A stretch of DNA of 64,000 nt from J054 sp965221985. GTDB lineage: Bacteria > Pseudomonadota > Gammaproteobacteria > Steroidobacterales > GCA-2729495. Numbering within the stretch: position 1 is the first letter of the stretch; every line of letters begins with the position of its first letter. The position numbers were made by a program, and so were the translations under genes. The notes beneath the pieces are model-generated. The model searched no databases. It had not been told where the DNA came from and was given only the letters and a program-made list of their open reading frames with translations. Below are positions 1-8,500 of the stretch, one piece after another. Where the stretch lies: assembly GCA_965221985.1 (NCBI GenBank), contig OZ244928.1, forward strand, positions 1,612,001-1,676,000. The letters are read 5' to 3'.

Positions 1-188
1 ATGGCTTGGAGCAGGAAATGCAATCGGTGACCAGCGGAACTGAGTTGGAGCAGTTGCGAATGAGCCAGGCTTTGCGGCGGCTGTTGTTGCCGGGTGAAAT
101 GGGTGAGAACTTCAAAGTCATGGTCTTTTCCCGAAATATGCAGCTAGATGATTTGCAGCTAGGACGAGATTTATCTTCGCGACTGTAG
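1..188 (+). CDS. Class I SAM-dependent methyltransferase, MidA/NDUFAF7 family (3' end only)
   Basis: Only the last 62 codons are in the window; the reading frame is open to the window edge (first full codon at base 3). The C-terminal stretch LLLPGEMGENFKVMVFSR matches the typical ending of the COG1565/DUF185 family, which includes mitochondrial NDUFAF7 (an arginine methyltransferase for complex I assembly) and bacterial MidA-like proteins. The SAM-binding domain lies outside the window. The role of the bacterial members is poorly known. Family call from the C-terminal motif; no further function can be claimed. Confidence 0.6.
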   Translation, partial: GLEQEMQSVTSGTELEQLRMSQALRRLLLPGEMGENFKVMVFSRNMQLDDLQLGRDLSSRL

Positions 189-273
189 TCACTCTACCCA
201 ATCGCCCGCAGTGACAGGTATTCAAGCTGAATTGCCAGGTATCGGAGGTAATGACCGGTGGTGATGCGGCTGC

Positions 274-1473
274 CTAAAGAATGGCCTCAATGGCCTCAAG
301 GCGGGCATCGCGCAGCGCGAGGCCGAGTTCTTTGCCCGTGAATCCCTCGCTGCGTAGACGGCCTGTGTCAATACTCGACGCGGCCTGCTGGGCGCGGTCA
401 AATAATCGTTCGGGGTTTGCTTCCGGGGTGGAAGGCGCCGGTTGTGTCGCTTCGCAAGCTTTGAGAAATCCGGCCAGGCGATCCGGCCGGCGCAGCGCAT
501 CCACTGCTTCAAGAATCTCTAGCACATCTGCCGGACCTAGTTTTTCCGCTCTATGAACTTGGTCGTGGAAGCGGGCCACTAAGATTGCGATGTCCAGGTA
601 GCGTTTCGGTGCACCGATGCGCGTACAAAGCTCTCTGACCCTATCTAATCGCGCTTGCCTAGAGTCATGAGCTGCGGCCTTTTGATCCGCGGATGGCAAG
701 CTGCCGAGATTATGGACGAGTACCGCGAACCTAACTTCCGGTTCTGCCGACAAGTTTGCGGCGCGTTGTAGTTGCCGTAGGCGTTGTGTCCCGTCGTGTT
801 GTCGTCCCGCTCCTTCTCCCGCTGGCCGTTGAAATAAGGCCTCGATTTCAGGATAGACAACGGTCAGCGCGCCGCAGTCGTTTAATACGTCGAAAAACTT
901 TTCTGGATTCGCCGTTTTCAATGCCCGTTGGGTTTCTCGCCAGACGCGCTCGGCCACCAGCGCTTCAGCTTCGCCCGAGGCGACCATGGCTTGCATCATG
1001 GTCATGGTTTCATCCGCCACGGTAAAACCTAGGCGGGTGAAACGCGCGGCGAAGCGCGCAACCCGCAATATACGCACCGGGTCTTCGCGAAAAGCATCCG
1101 ACACATGTCGCAGTTGTTTCTTTTCCAGATCAGCCCGGCCACCCCAGGGATCGATAACAACACCGTTCGGCGATTCAGCCATGGCGTTTATGGTCAAGTC
1201 GCGACGCTGAAGATCTTCCTCGAGAGTCACCGAGGAATCGGCGCGCACCTCGAAGCCTCGATATCCAGGACCGGTTTTCGTTTCCGTGCGCGCCAGCGCG
1301 TATTCTTCCTGTGTTTCCGGATGCAGAAAAACCGGGAAAGTTCTTCCCACGCGTCGGTAGCCCAAGGACTCCAACTCATCGGCTTGCGCGCCGACGACGA
1401 CCCAGTCGCGCTCCTGAATGGGTTCGCCGAGCAATCGATCGCGAACCGCGCCCCCCACAAGATAAATCTGCAT
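274..1473 (-). CDS. cca: CCA-adding tRNA nucleotidyltransferase with degenerate HD domain
   Basis: Adds or repairs the 3' CCA end of tRNAs. The class II polymerase head is intact: GGAVRD at residues 7-12, the metal-binding ERDW at 21-24, RRDLTINAMA at 90-99 and EDPVRILRVARFAARF from 130. At 399 residues it is about as long as the E. coli enzyme, which carries an extra HD phosphohydrolase domain. Here that domain is present but the signature HD reads HN (residues 254-255, LVHNLG) and the downstream His/Gly-His positions are not recognisable, so phosphatase and phosphodiesterase activities are probably lost while CCA addition is kept. Divergent from the metallopeptidase gene with only 35 bp between starts. 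Confidence 0.95.
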   Translation of the reverse strand: MQIYLVGGAVRDRLLGEPIQERDWVVVGAQADELESLGYRRVGRTFPVFLHPETQEEYALARTETKTGPGYRGFEVRADSSVTLEEDLQRRDLTINAMAESPNGVVIDPWGGRADLEKKQLRHVSDAFREDPVRILRVARFAARFTRLGFTVADETMTMMQAMVASGEAEALVAERVWRETQRALKTANPEKFFDVLNDCGALTVVYPEIEALFQRPAGEGAGRQHDGTQRLRQLQRAANLSAEPEVRFAVLVHNLGSLPSADQKAAAHDSRQARLDRVRELCTRIGAPKRYLDIAILVARFHDQVHRAEKLGPADVLEILEAVDALRRPDRLAGFLKACEATQPAPSTPEANPERLFDRAQQAASSIDTGRLRSEGFTGKELGLALRDARLEAIEAIL

Positions 1474-1508
1474 GGCCGTATTCTAGCTGCTTGGATTACT
1501 CTTGCCGT

Positions 1509-2633
1509 ATGAGAAGTAATCAGGCGATTAGACTGCTTGTTTTGCTGGTGCTGGGCAATTGTTTGAGCGCTTGCAGCTTGGGTTATTACTGGCAGGCGGC
1601 AAGCGGACATCTGTCATTGATGAACCGCCGTCAGAGCGTGGAGGCATTGCTGGCAAATCCGCAAACGCCGCCGGTGCTAAGAGATCGGTTGCGCCTGGCC
1701 ATCAGGGCGCGAGAATTTGCCAGTACCCAACTCGGTTTGCCTGACGGCGGCAGTTATAGACACTTCACCCAACTAAATCGCGATTACGTGGTGTGGAATG
1801 TCGTTGCGGTGCCGGAATTGTCACTTGAGCCGCGCAGTTGGTGCTATCCCGTCGCCGGCTGCGTGACCTATCGTGGCTATTTTAATGAGGCCGATGCGCG
1901 GAAATTTGCAGACCAGGCCAGAGTGCGTGGCGATGATGTTTTGGTTGCCGGTGTGCGGGCGTACTCGACGCTGGGGCGTTTCGAGGATCCTCTGCTAAGT
2001 AGCTTCATAAATCTTCCTGACCATCGCCTGGCCGGATTGATATTCCACGAGCTTGCGCATCAGAAGATGTATGTGCAAGACGATCCCGAATTCAATGAAG
2101 CCTTTGCTACCGCCGTGGAGCGGCAAGGTCTATTGCTTTGGATGCAGAATGATCGTGTCCAACTTTGCCAATTTGAAGAATGGCTGCAACGCTTGGCGGC
2201 GGCGAATCAGTTGTTGGCGCAGGCGCGCATGGAGCTAGAAGCGATTTATTCCAGTGATCGATCGCCGCCGGACAAGCGAGCGGCCAAGGCCGCGACCTTT
2301 GTCGAGCTCAGATCGGCCTATCAGCAACTTCGCGAGACATGGCCGGGGCCGCCGTATTTCGATGCTTGGTTTCATGAACCCAGCAATGCGAACTTAGCGG
2401 CCTTGGCAACCTACGATGCTTGGGTGCCGGCCTTTGCGCAACTCATGCGGGATAGCGACGGCGATTGGAAGGAATTTTATACGCGAGTGCGCCAGCTCTC
2501 AGAAATGCCGGCGGATCAACGCGATCAACGAATGACGGCATTCCTCAAGCGTGCTAGGTCTGTTGAAGAAGATTTCAGCGCTTGCCGGAATCCGAATGAT
2601 ACCGATCGATACCCAGGGATCGATGCAGGTTGA
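1509..2633 (+). CDS. Lipoprotein zinc metallopeptidase (putative aminopeptidase family, COG4324)
   Basis: A 374-residue putative zinc peptidase. The ATG at 1509 is chosen because it is followed at once by a lipoprotein signal peptide: arginine, a hydrophobic stretch and the lipobox LSAC. An earlier in-frame ATG at 1311 would overlap cca. Near residue 180 it has HELAHQ, a HExxH zinc site, followed by NEAFATAVE, which supplies the likely third (Glu) ligand of a gluzincin. This pattern fits the 'predicted aminopeptidase' family PF10023. The mature protein is expected to be membrane-anchored facing the periplasm; its substrate is unknown. Its last 59 bases overlap the 3' end of the convergent NDUFA9-like gene. 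Confidence 0.8.
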   Translation: MRSNQAIRLLVLLVLGNCLSACSLGYYWQAASGHLSLMNRRQSVEALLANPQTPPVLRDRLRLAIRAREFASTQLGLPDGGSYRHFTQLNRDYVVWNVVAVPELSLEPRSWCYPVAGCVTYRGYFNEADARKFADQARVRGDDVLVAGVRAYSTLGRFEDPLLSSFINLPDHRLAGLIFHELAHQKMYVQDDPEFNEAFATAVERQGLLLWMQNDRVQLCQFEEWLQRLAAANQLLAQARMELEAIYSSDRSPPDKRAAKAATFVELRSAYQQLRETWPGPPYFDAWFHEPSNANLAALATYDAWVPAFAQLMRDSDGDWKEFYTRVRQLSEMPADQRDQRMTAFLKRARSVEEDFSACRNPNDTDRYPGIDAG

Positions 2634-3540
2634 ATTCAAGCGATCGCGCCTCAAGGCCCAAGGCGGCAAAGCCGTCCGTGGCGCACAAATTGGGCACGCC
2701 TAGGCTTCGGTAGTTATCCAGGGTAAAAAGTTTGCCAGGCAGTTTTTCCATGATCCGCGCTTGCAGGCCGCCTAGGAAATCCGGTAGGCCAATGATCCGT
2801 CGCCGCAGGCCAAGGGCCGTGGTCACCATGCTCAGGAGTTCCCGCAGACTATAGACTTCGGGGCCACAGAGTTCGTACTGCTTGCCGTGGGTGGCCGGAT
2901 CATCAATACAGCGTTGTATGGCATGCGCCACGTCATCGACATGCACGGGTGCCAGCTGTGCGTTGGCACGTGCTAGCGGAAACACCAGGGGTATCCAGCG
3001 CAGCAGAGCCGCGAAGCGGTTCAAGAACGAATCTCCCGGACCGAAAATGTATGCCGGTTGCAGGATGCTCCATTGTAAATTCTCGTCGCTTGCTTGAATC
3101 AAGGCCTCAGCAGCGCCTTTGCTGCGTAGGTAGTGACTCGGTGCCCCATTAGCCTGGGCGCCCAAGGCACTAAGCTGCACGAATTTTCTTACGCCATTGC
3201 GACGGCTGGCAGCCAGGGCGCGCTTAACCAGTTCGACATGCGCCGCTTCGAAGCTTTCACCGTGGGCCTTATCTTCATTCAGAATGCCGACCAAATTGAC
3301 CACTGCGTCGCAGCCGCGAAAGAGCGACTCTAGGTTTTCCGCTTGATGAATATCGGCCGTTACTAGCTCCGCGCCTGGCAAGACCAATATGTCGCCGGGT
3401 ACCACAGAATTGCGCGTGGGTATGCGCAGCGCCCAGCCTGCATTGCTCAATCGCGCGGCAAGTCGCCGCCCGAGAAAGCCCGTTCCGCCGAGCAGGCAAC
3501 AGGTTTTCGATCTTGTTTGGTGGCCGTCTAACTTGTTCAC
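2575..3540 (-). CDS. NDUFA9-like atypical short-chain dehydrogenase (complex I NDUFA9 subunit family)
   Basis: A 321-residue Rossmann-fold protein with GGTGFLG at residues 18-24 for NAD(P) binding, VNLVGIL near 85, and the extended-SDR-like segment KFVQLSALGA...SHYLRSKGAAE, in which the usual YxxxK reads YLRSK. This is the bacterial family related to the NDUFA9 accessory subunit of mitochondrial complex I. Bacterial members are not proven complex I subunits. No nuo genes are in the window. It lies 14 bp downstream of the degP/Q-type protease on the same strand, so the two may be cotranscribed. Confidence 0.8.
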   Translation of the reverse strand: MNKLDGHQTRSKTCCLLGGTGFLGRRLAARLSNAGWALRIPTRNSVVPGDILVLPGAELVTADIHQAENLESLFRGCDAVVNLVGILNEDKAHGESFEAAHVELVKRALAASRRNGVRKFVQLSALGAQANGAPSHYLRSKGAAEALIQASDENLQWSILQPAYIFGPGDSFLNRFAALLRWIPLVFPLARANAQLAPVHVDDVAHAIQRCIDDPATHGKQYELCGPEVYSLRELLSMVTTALGLRRRIIGLPDFLGGLQARIMEKLPGKLFTLDNYRSLGVPNLCATDGFAALGLEARSLEFNLHRSLGIDRYHSDSGKR

Positions 3541-3554
3541 TACCGGCCCGATTG

Positions 3555-4937
3555 CTAGCGCACCTGCAGTAATAGATTGCGGCCGCTGCGGCGGATCCCC
3601 AGTATTAATAGGTTTTGACCTTTCGCCACATCGCGCAGTTCCGCCAGCTTGCGCACGCGCACGCGGTTTACCGTGACGATCAAATCGCCTTCTTCCAGGC
3701 CGCGGGTCGCGGCTGGACTACCCGGTGCCACCGTATCGACACGAATGGCCCCACTTCCCAGGTTACCCAGCGCTTCGTTGTAGTCTGAGAGTTCCGCACC
3801 GGCCAGACCCGGATGTACATCATCGGCGGCAAGTTTGCGCATGTCGTCGAGTTCTTTGAGGGTTGCGGTAAATATTCTGCGTTTGCCATCACGAATTGCG
3901 ACTAATCTCACCTTGTCACCACTGCGCAATAGCCCGATGGTGGTACGTAAATCATTGGCGCTAGTGATGTTCTTGTCATCGACCTTCACGATGACATCAC
4001 CGACCTCAATGCCGGCACTTTCCGCCGCCGAGTCCGCAACAACTTCCTGGACTAGGGCGCCTTGAAGATCGTCTGTGATGCCGTAGGCTTCGGCGGTTTC
4101 GGCCGTGAAGTCACTGATGCTGACACCCAAGAGTCCGCGCTTGACCTCGCCAAATTCGATGAGCTGCGACATGATGGATTTGGCGATGTTCACCGGTATG
4201 GCAAAGCCAATACCAATATTGCCGCCGCTATTGCTAAAAATAGCGGAGTTGATACCGATCAATTTGCCGCTCAAGTCAACCAGAGCACCACCGGAATTTC
4301 CCGGATTAATCGAGGCATCGGTTTGAATAAAATCTTCATAGCCGTCACTGCTAATGCCGCGACGACCCAGGGCGCTCACAATACCCGAGGTCACCGTATG
4401 TTGAAGGCCGAAGGGATTACCGATGGCAAGGACAAAGTCGCCTACCTGTACCCGGTCGGAGTCACCAAAGGCCATTTCCGTCAACTGCAGTTTCGCGGCG
4501 TCTTCGATCTTCAACACGGCGATATCGGTCCCAGGGTCTGAGCCGACAATAGTGGCTTGGAGACTACGATCGTCATCGAGCATGATTTCGATTTGATCGG
4601 CGTTTTCCACCACGTGGTGATTCGTCAAGATGTAGCCATTCTTCGCATCGACGATGACGCCGGAACCCGCACTGCGTACTTCGCGCTGGCGGCCGCCCCG
4701 CTGGTCCGGAAACCCAAAAAAGCGCCGGAAAAAGGGATCCTGCATGAGTGGATTATTGGGCGCATCCACGGTCCCTTGCGTGGCGATGTTAACGACCGCG
4801 GGCGAAGCTTGCCGCACCAAGGGCGCCAGACTGGGCAGGGGTTGGTCACCAAGTTGTGCGGGTAAAGCCGACCAAGTTTGTATGGCCGTGAGCAAGCCCA
4901 GCACAAGGATGGTCATGCGAAAGATTGGGCGTTTCAT
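3555..4937 (-). CDS. degQ: Periplasmic Do-family serine endoprotease (DegP/DegQ-like)
   Basis: Protein quality-control protease of the periplasm. From the ATG at 4937 it has 460 residues with a Sec signal peptide (MKRPIFRM plus hydrophobic core, cleavage after about residue 24). The trypsin-like triad is visible: His108 (TNHHVV), Asp138 (GTDIAVL) and Ser215 (GNSGGAL). Two PDZ domains follow, beginning near GLLGVSI and in the last 90 residues. A GTG 26 codons upstream (5015) is in frame but would put a charged, non-signal extension in front, so the internal ATG is preferred. DegP and DegQ cannot be separated here; the symbol is tentative. Confidence 0.88.
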   Translation of the reverse strand: MKRPIFRMTILVLGLLTAIQTWSALPAQLGDQPLPSLAPLVRQASPAVVNIATQGTVDAPNNPLMQDPFFRRFFGFPDQRGGRQREVRSAGSGVIVDAKNGYILTNHHVVENADQIEIMLDDDRSLQATIVGSDPGTDIAVLKIEDAAKLQLTEMAFGDSDRVQVGDFVLAIGNPFGLQHTVTSGIVSALGRRGISSDGYEDFIQTDASINPGNSGGALVDLSGKLIGINSAIFSNSGGNIGIGFAIPVNIAKSIMSQLIEFGEVKRGLLGVSISDFTAETAEAYGITDDLQGALVQEVVADSAAESAGIEVGDVIVKVDDKNITSANDLRTTIGLLRSGDKVRLVAIRDGKRRIFTATLKELDDMRKLAADDVHPGLAGAELSDYNEALGNLGSGAIRVDTVAPGSPAATRGLEEGDLIVTVNRVRVRKLAELRDVAKGQNLLILGIRRSGRNLLLQVR

Positions 4938-5221
4938 TTCCGTTGCCTTTCCCCTGAGTGGGTGGTGGAGCGCGAATAATAGCGGGTTTATTGGTTCATG
5001 TAGCCTTGAGTGCACGAGCCCGTCGTGTCATTGGATGCGCCTCGCGGTCAATGCGTCGCAAGGCGCGAGAATCGGGCATGCCTTCACAGCCAGCAATGGG
5101 CCGCCGAGCTCTTCGCAGCCTGCGCCCCTCGCCTAGGAAAACAGACGCCGCGGCTGTTTTAGCCGCCCAGCCTGGGTCCGGCCGGTGGATAAACTGTGCG
5201 TAAAACCTGCGTATTCGGGGG

Positions 5222-5255
5222 AAAACCAGAACACAAGATGTAGTGTTCCGGTTTT
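5222..5255. promoter_or_regulatory. NrdR-box-like operator inside a long inverted repeat
   Basis: Positions 5231-5246 read ACACAAGATGTAGTGT, 14 of 16 matches to the NrdR consensus ACACWATATATWGTGT. NrdR is the nucleotide-sensing repressor of ribonucleotide reductase genes. The palindrome extends outwards to 13-base arms (5222-5234 and 5243-5255) with a single mismatch and flanking A and T runs, so the same DNA could also form a hairpin or bidirectional terminator. It shares the CACAAGAT half with the site at 5407-5422. Confidence 0.5.
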
Positions 5256-5366
5256 ATCCGCCAAGTGGAAAATAACAATTTGAAAACCTTAGCTTTATTG
5301 AGCTTATGTAAGCTAAGCTACTGTTTATAAATAAATTTATATATCATTAGAATTTGGCCAAAGTGC

Positions 5367-5395
5367 TTGACAGAAACTTCATGTAGACATAACCT
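5367..5395 (+). promoter_or_regulatory. Candidate sigma-70 promoter for nrdJab
   Basis: TTGACA (5367-5372) followed after 17 bases by TAACCT (5390-5395). The -35 is perfect, the -10 weak. Predicted transcription start near 5402, giving a leader of about 200 nt before the chosen nrdJa ATG and placing the palindrome at 5407-5422 just downstream of the start. Confidence 0.4.
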
Positions 5396-5406
5396 AGTGG
5401 TCACTG

Positions 5407-5422
5407 GCACAAGATCTTGTGT
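5407..5422. promoter_or_regulatory. Second NrdR-box-like palindrome
   Basis: GCACAAGATCTTGTGT; the inner 14 bases CACAAGATCTTGTG are a perfect palindrome resembling an NrdR box and sharing CACAAGAT with the upstream site at 5231. Position just downstream of the candidate promoter suits a repressor. NrdR boxes usually come as pairs about 31-32 bp apart; here the centres are 176 bp apart and I see only a poor match (5376-5391) at the usual distance. Confidence 0.45.
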
Positions 5423-5599
5423 CATGCGTTTTCATCAGACTGCCTTAAGGGCCGCGTGTCTGCACCTCCGTGTGTCATGGCCGACGGATGACTGTTGCCT
5501 GATGAATGGGACGCGGAATTTGGGTTATTCCGTAAGAGCAGCAAACACAATCCGCTTGGTTTCGGTCAGGCGGCAGATATTTGGGGAAAGTTCGTCGCG

Positions 5600-8500
5600 A
5601 TGAAATCCTTAGCGCAGTTGAGCGAGAGAATGCAGTCCACCATTGGTTTTCAAGAAGCCTCAGTCGATATTTGGGACAAAAAGTATCGACTGAAGTCGAA
5701 GTCGGGAGAAGTCATCGACGAGACCATGGACGATACCTTTAAACGGGTGGCTCGCGCCTTGGCCGACGTTGAAGCGCCTGAGAATCGAGCAAGCTGTTTT
5801 GATGCCTTTCTTTGGGCGTTACGCCATGGGGCCGTCCCGGCTGGTCGCATCGTTTCCAATGCCGGCGCCCAGGATCACAAGCCTGCGACTTCAACCATTA
5901 ATTGCACCGTGTCGGGCACTATCGGCGATTCTATGCATGAAATCCTGGATAAGGTTCACGAAGCAGGTCTGACACTCAAAGCCGGCTGCGGCATTGGCTA
6001 TGAGTTTTCCACCTTGCGGCCCAAAGGTGCTTATGTGTCTGGCGCGGGTGCTTATACCTCCGGACCTCTGTCGTTCATGGATATTTACGACAAGATGTGT
6101 TTCACGGTGTCCTCAGCGGGTGGTCGGCGCGGTGCGCAAATGGGGACGTTTGATGTATCCCATCCCGATGTCATGGATTTTATCCGTGCGAAGCGCGAAG
6201 ACGGCCGCTTGCGGCAGTTCAATTTGTCTTTGCTGGTTACCGATGAATTCATCAAAGCTGTTAAGGCCGACCAAGAATGGCAGCTCGCGTTTCCCATTGA
6301 CCCGGCTCAAGTGGAGCAAGCTGAGGTAGATCTTAGTGACGAGACAAAAGTCTTGTGGCGCGACTGGCCCGACAATAAAGGCTATGTGAACAATGAGCAG
6401 GGCCAAACGGCCTGCGAAATTTTTAAAACCATACCCGCCAGGCGTTTATGGGATTTGATCATGAGCTCTACCTATGACTTCGCCGAGCCCGGCTTTGTCT
6501 TGGTGGATCGTGTGAATGAAATGAACAATAACTGGTTCGATGAAAATATTCGGGCCACGAATCCATGCGTCACTGCTGATACCTGGGTGCATACGGCCGA
6601 CGGTCCGCAACAGGTTGCGAATTTAGTGGGTCAACCGTTTAAGGCTTTAGTGGATGGTCAGCCTTGGCAGTCCAGCGCCGAAGGATTTTTCCGTACCGAT
6701 ACAAAGGCGGTTTTCCGGCTGGAAACGGGTGCCGGGTATTCGCTGCGCTTAACGGACGATCATAAACTCAGACGGGTAGTGCGGTTTGATGATGATGTAA
6801 CCGAGACGCAGTGGTGTGCGGCTGGCGAACTGGTTCCGGGTGATCGAGTACTTTTGCATGATCATCGTGACAATGCCAACTGGACTGGTCGCCGCGGTGG
6901 CAGCCAGCATGAAGGTTACTTGCTCGGTATGATGCGCGCCAGCGGTGGTTTTGTGGCCAAGCAAGAAGCCATCGTATCGGTGTTTCGTCGGCCGGTGGCG
7001 GCGAACGGGCCCTATATGCCCATTCCCAAACAGACCAAGTCGGTTATGTCTCAGGCCATGTCGGCCGCGCGGGCATTCGTCGCGGAGCCCACGCAGGTAG
7101 CTTGGCAGAATTTGGGTGAACAGGGGGAGTATCGTTTAGCGGTGCCTGGCTTGGAAGAGCTGGCGCATGGCTTGGGCGTTGCCGAGGCGGCCGCGGCCCT
7201 TAGTCCGGCGCTGGAACAAACTTCCAGTGATTTTTATCGTGGATTTTTGCGCGCGCATTTCGATTTGCGGGGCGAGGTGCTTGAGCCTGATCAGGCTGGC
7301 CCAGCTTTACGTTACAACTGCCGGCTAAATGCCGATGCCCAAACCATCCAAAGAATGCTGTTGCGCCTGGGTATCGTTTCCCGGCTCAGCGGCCAGCGCT
7401 CTTCCACGGTGACAGGTAGCTGTTTGTGGATAGGCGGTAGTAATTTAGCGCAGTTTGCCAAGCGTGTGGGCTTTAGCGATGAAGGTAAGTTGCAAGCTCT
7501 AGAAAAGGCGCTGCAGCACAAATCGGTCAGCCGTGCGCAAGAGCGTTTCGCCGTGCGCGTGAAAGAAGTCTTTATGGATGGTTACGAGGATGTCTATGAC
7601 TGCCAGGTACCCGGCGTCAACAGCTTCGACGCCAACGGTTTGCATGCCCACAATTGTGGTGAGCAGCCATTGCCGCCTTACGGTTCCTGCTTGTTAGGAT
7701 CGGTCAATCTCACCAAATTTGTCACGGAAGCATTCAGCGACAATGCGACTTTTGATTGGGAAGAATTCCGTAAGGTGGTGCAAATTTTCACGCGCATGCT
7801 CGACAACGTCGTGGAAATCAATGGCTTGCCGTTAGAGGGGCAGCGCCAAGAAATTTTCCGCAAGCGTCGGCATGGCATGGGATTTTTAGGGTTAGGCTCA
7901 ACGCTGACCATGTTGCGCATGAAGTACGGTTCTCAGGAATCGATTAAATTTACCGAACGGGTAGCTTGCGAACTGGCCTTGGCGGGCTGGGAAGCAGCTC
8001 TGGAATTAGCCCTGGAGAAAGGACCGGCACCCATCATGCTGGAAGAATTCCGGGTTACCGCCGAAATGTTGCGGCGCCGGCCAGAAATGGAAGCCGATGG
8101 TTGGAAAATTGGCGATAAAATTCCTGGGCGCGTGCTACACGCTCGCTATAGCCGCTATATGCAGCGTATTGCAAAAATTTCACCGGAACTGGTTAATCAA
8201 TTGGAACGCACGGGCGCCCGGTTTACCCATCATAGTTCTATAGCGCCCACCGGGACGATTTCACTCTCGCTGGCTAATAATGCCAGCAATGGCATTGAGC
8301 CCAGCTTTGCGCATCATTATTTTCGTAATGTGATTCGTGAGGGCCGTAAAACGAAAGAAAAAGTGGACGTTTATTCCTTCGAATTGCTGGCTTATCGGGA
8401 AATGGTGAATTCGCGGGCCACGGCTTCCGCGGATAAGCCCGACGAGCAACTGCCCGACTATTTTGTGGCGGCGGATGAAGTGACACCTAAGCAGCATGTG

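Larger units (their letters stand above)
4938..5599. other. Long intergenic region between the divergent degQ-like and nrdJa genes
   Basis: About 660 bp with no convincing gene. It contains a short inverted repeat (5138-5160, arms AAAACAG/CTGTTTT), an NrdR-box-like long inverted repeat (5222-5255), an AT-rich stretch with nested inverted repeats (TTAGCT 5289-5294 / AGCTAA 5311-5316; AGCTTA/TAAGCT), a sigma-70-like promoter (5367-5395) and a second NrdR-box-like palindrome (5407-5422). I looked for a cobalamin riboswitch, since the downstream enzyme uses adenosylcobalamin, and did not see a recognisable B12 box. Confidence 0.6.

Noticed and set aside
2575..2633. Misassembly at the 59-bp convergent overlap of two genes
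   Set aside because: Both reading frames keep sensible C-termini; convergent 3' overlaps of this size occur naturally.
5016..5599. Cobalamin riboswitch ahead of nrdJ
   Set aside because: The enzyme uses adenosylcobalamin and the leader is long, but no B12-box sequence or typical helices could be recognised; NrdR-like palindromes explain the visible symmetry better.
5367..5603. Small 78-residue open frame in the nrdJ leader
   Set aside because: No family resemblance or ribosome site; composition fits a chance frame in regulatory DNA.
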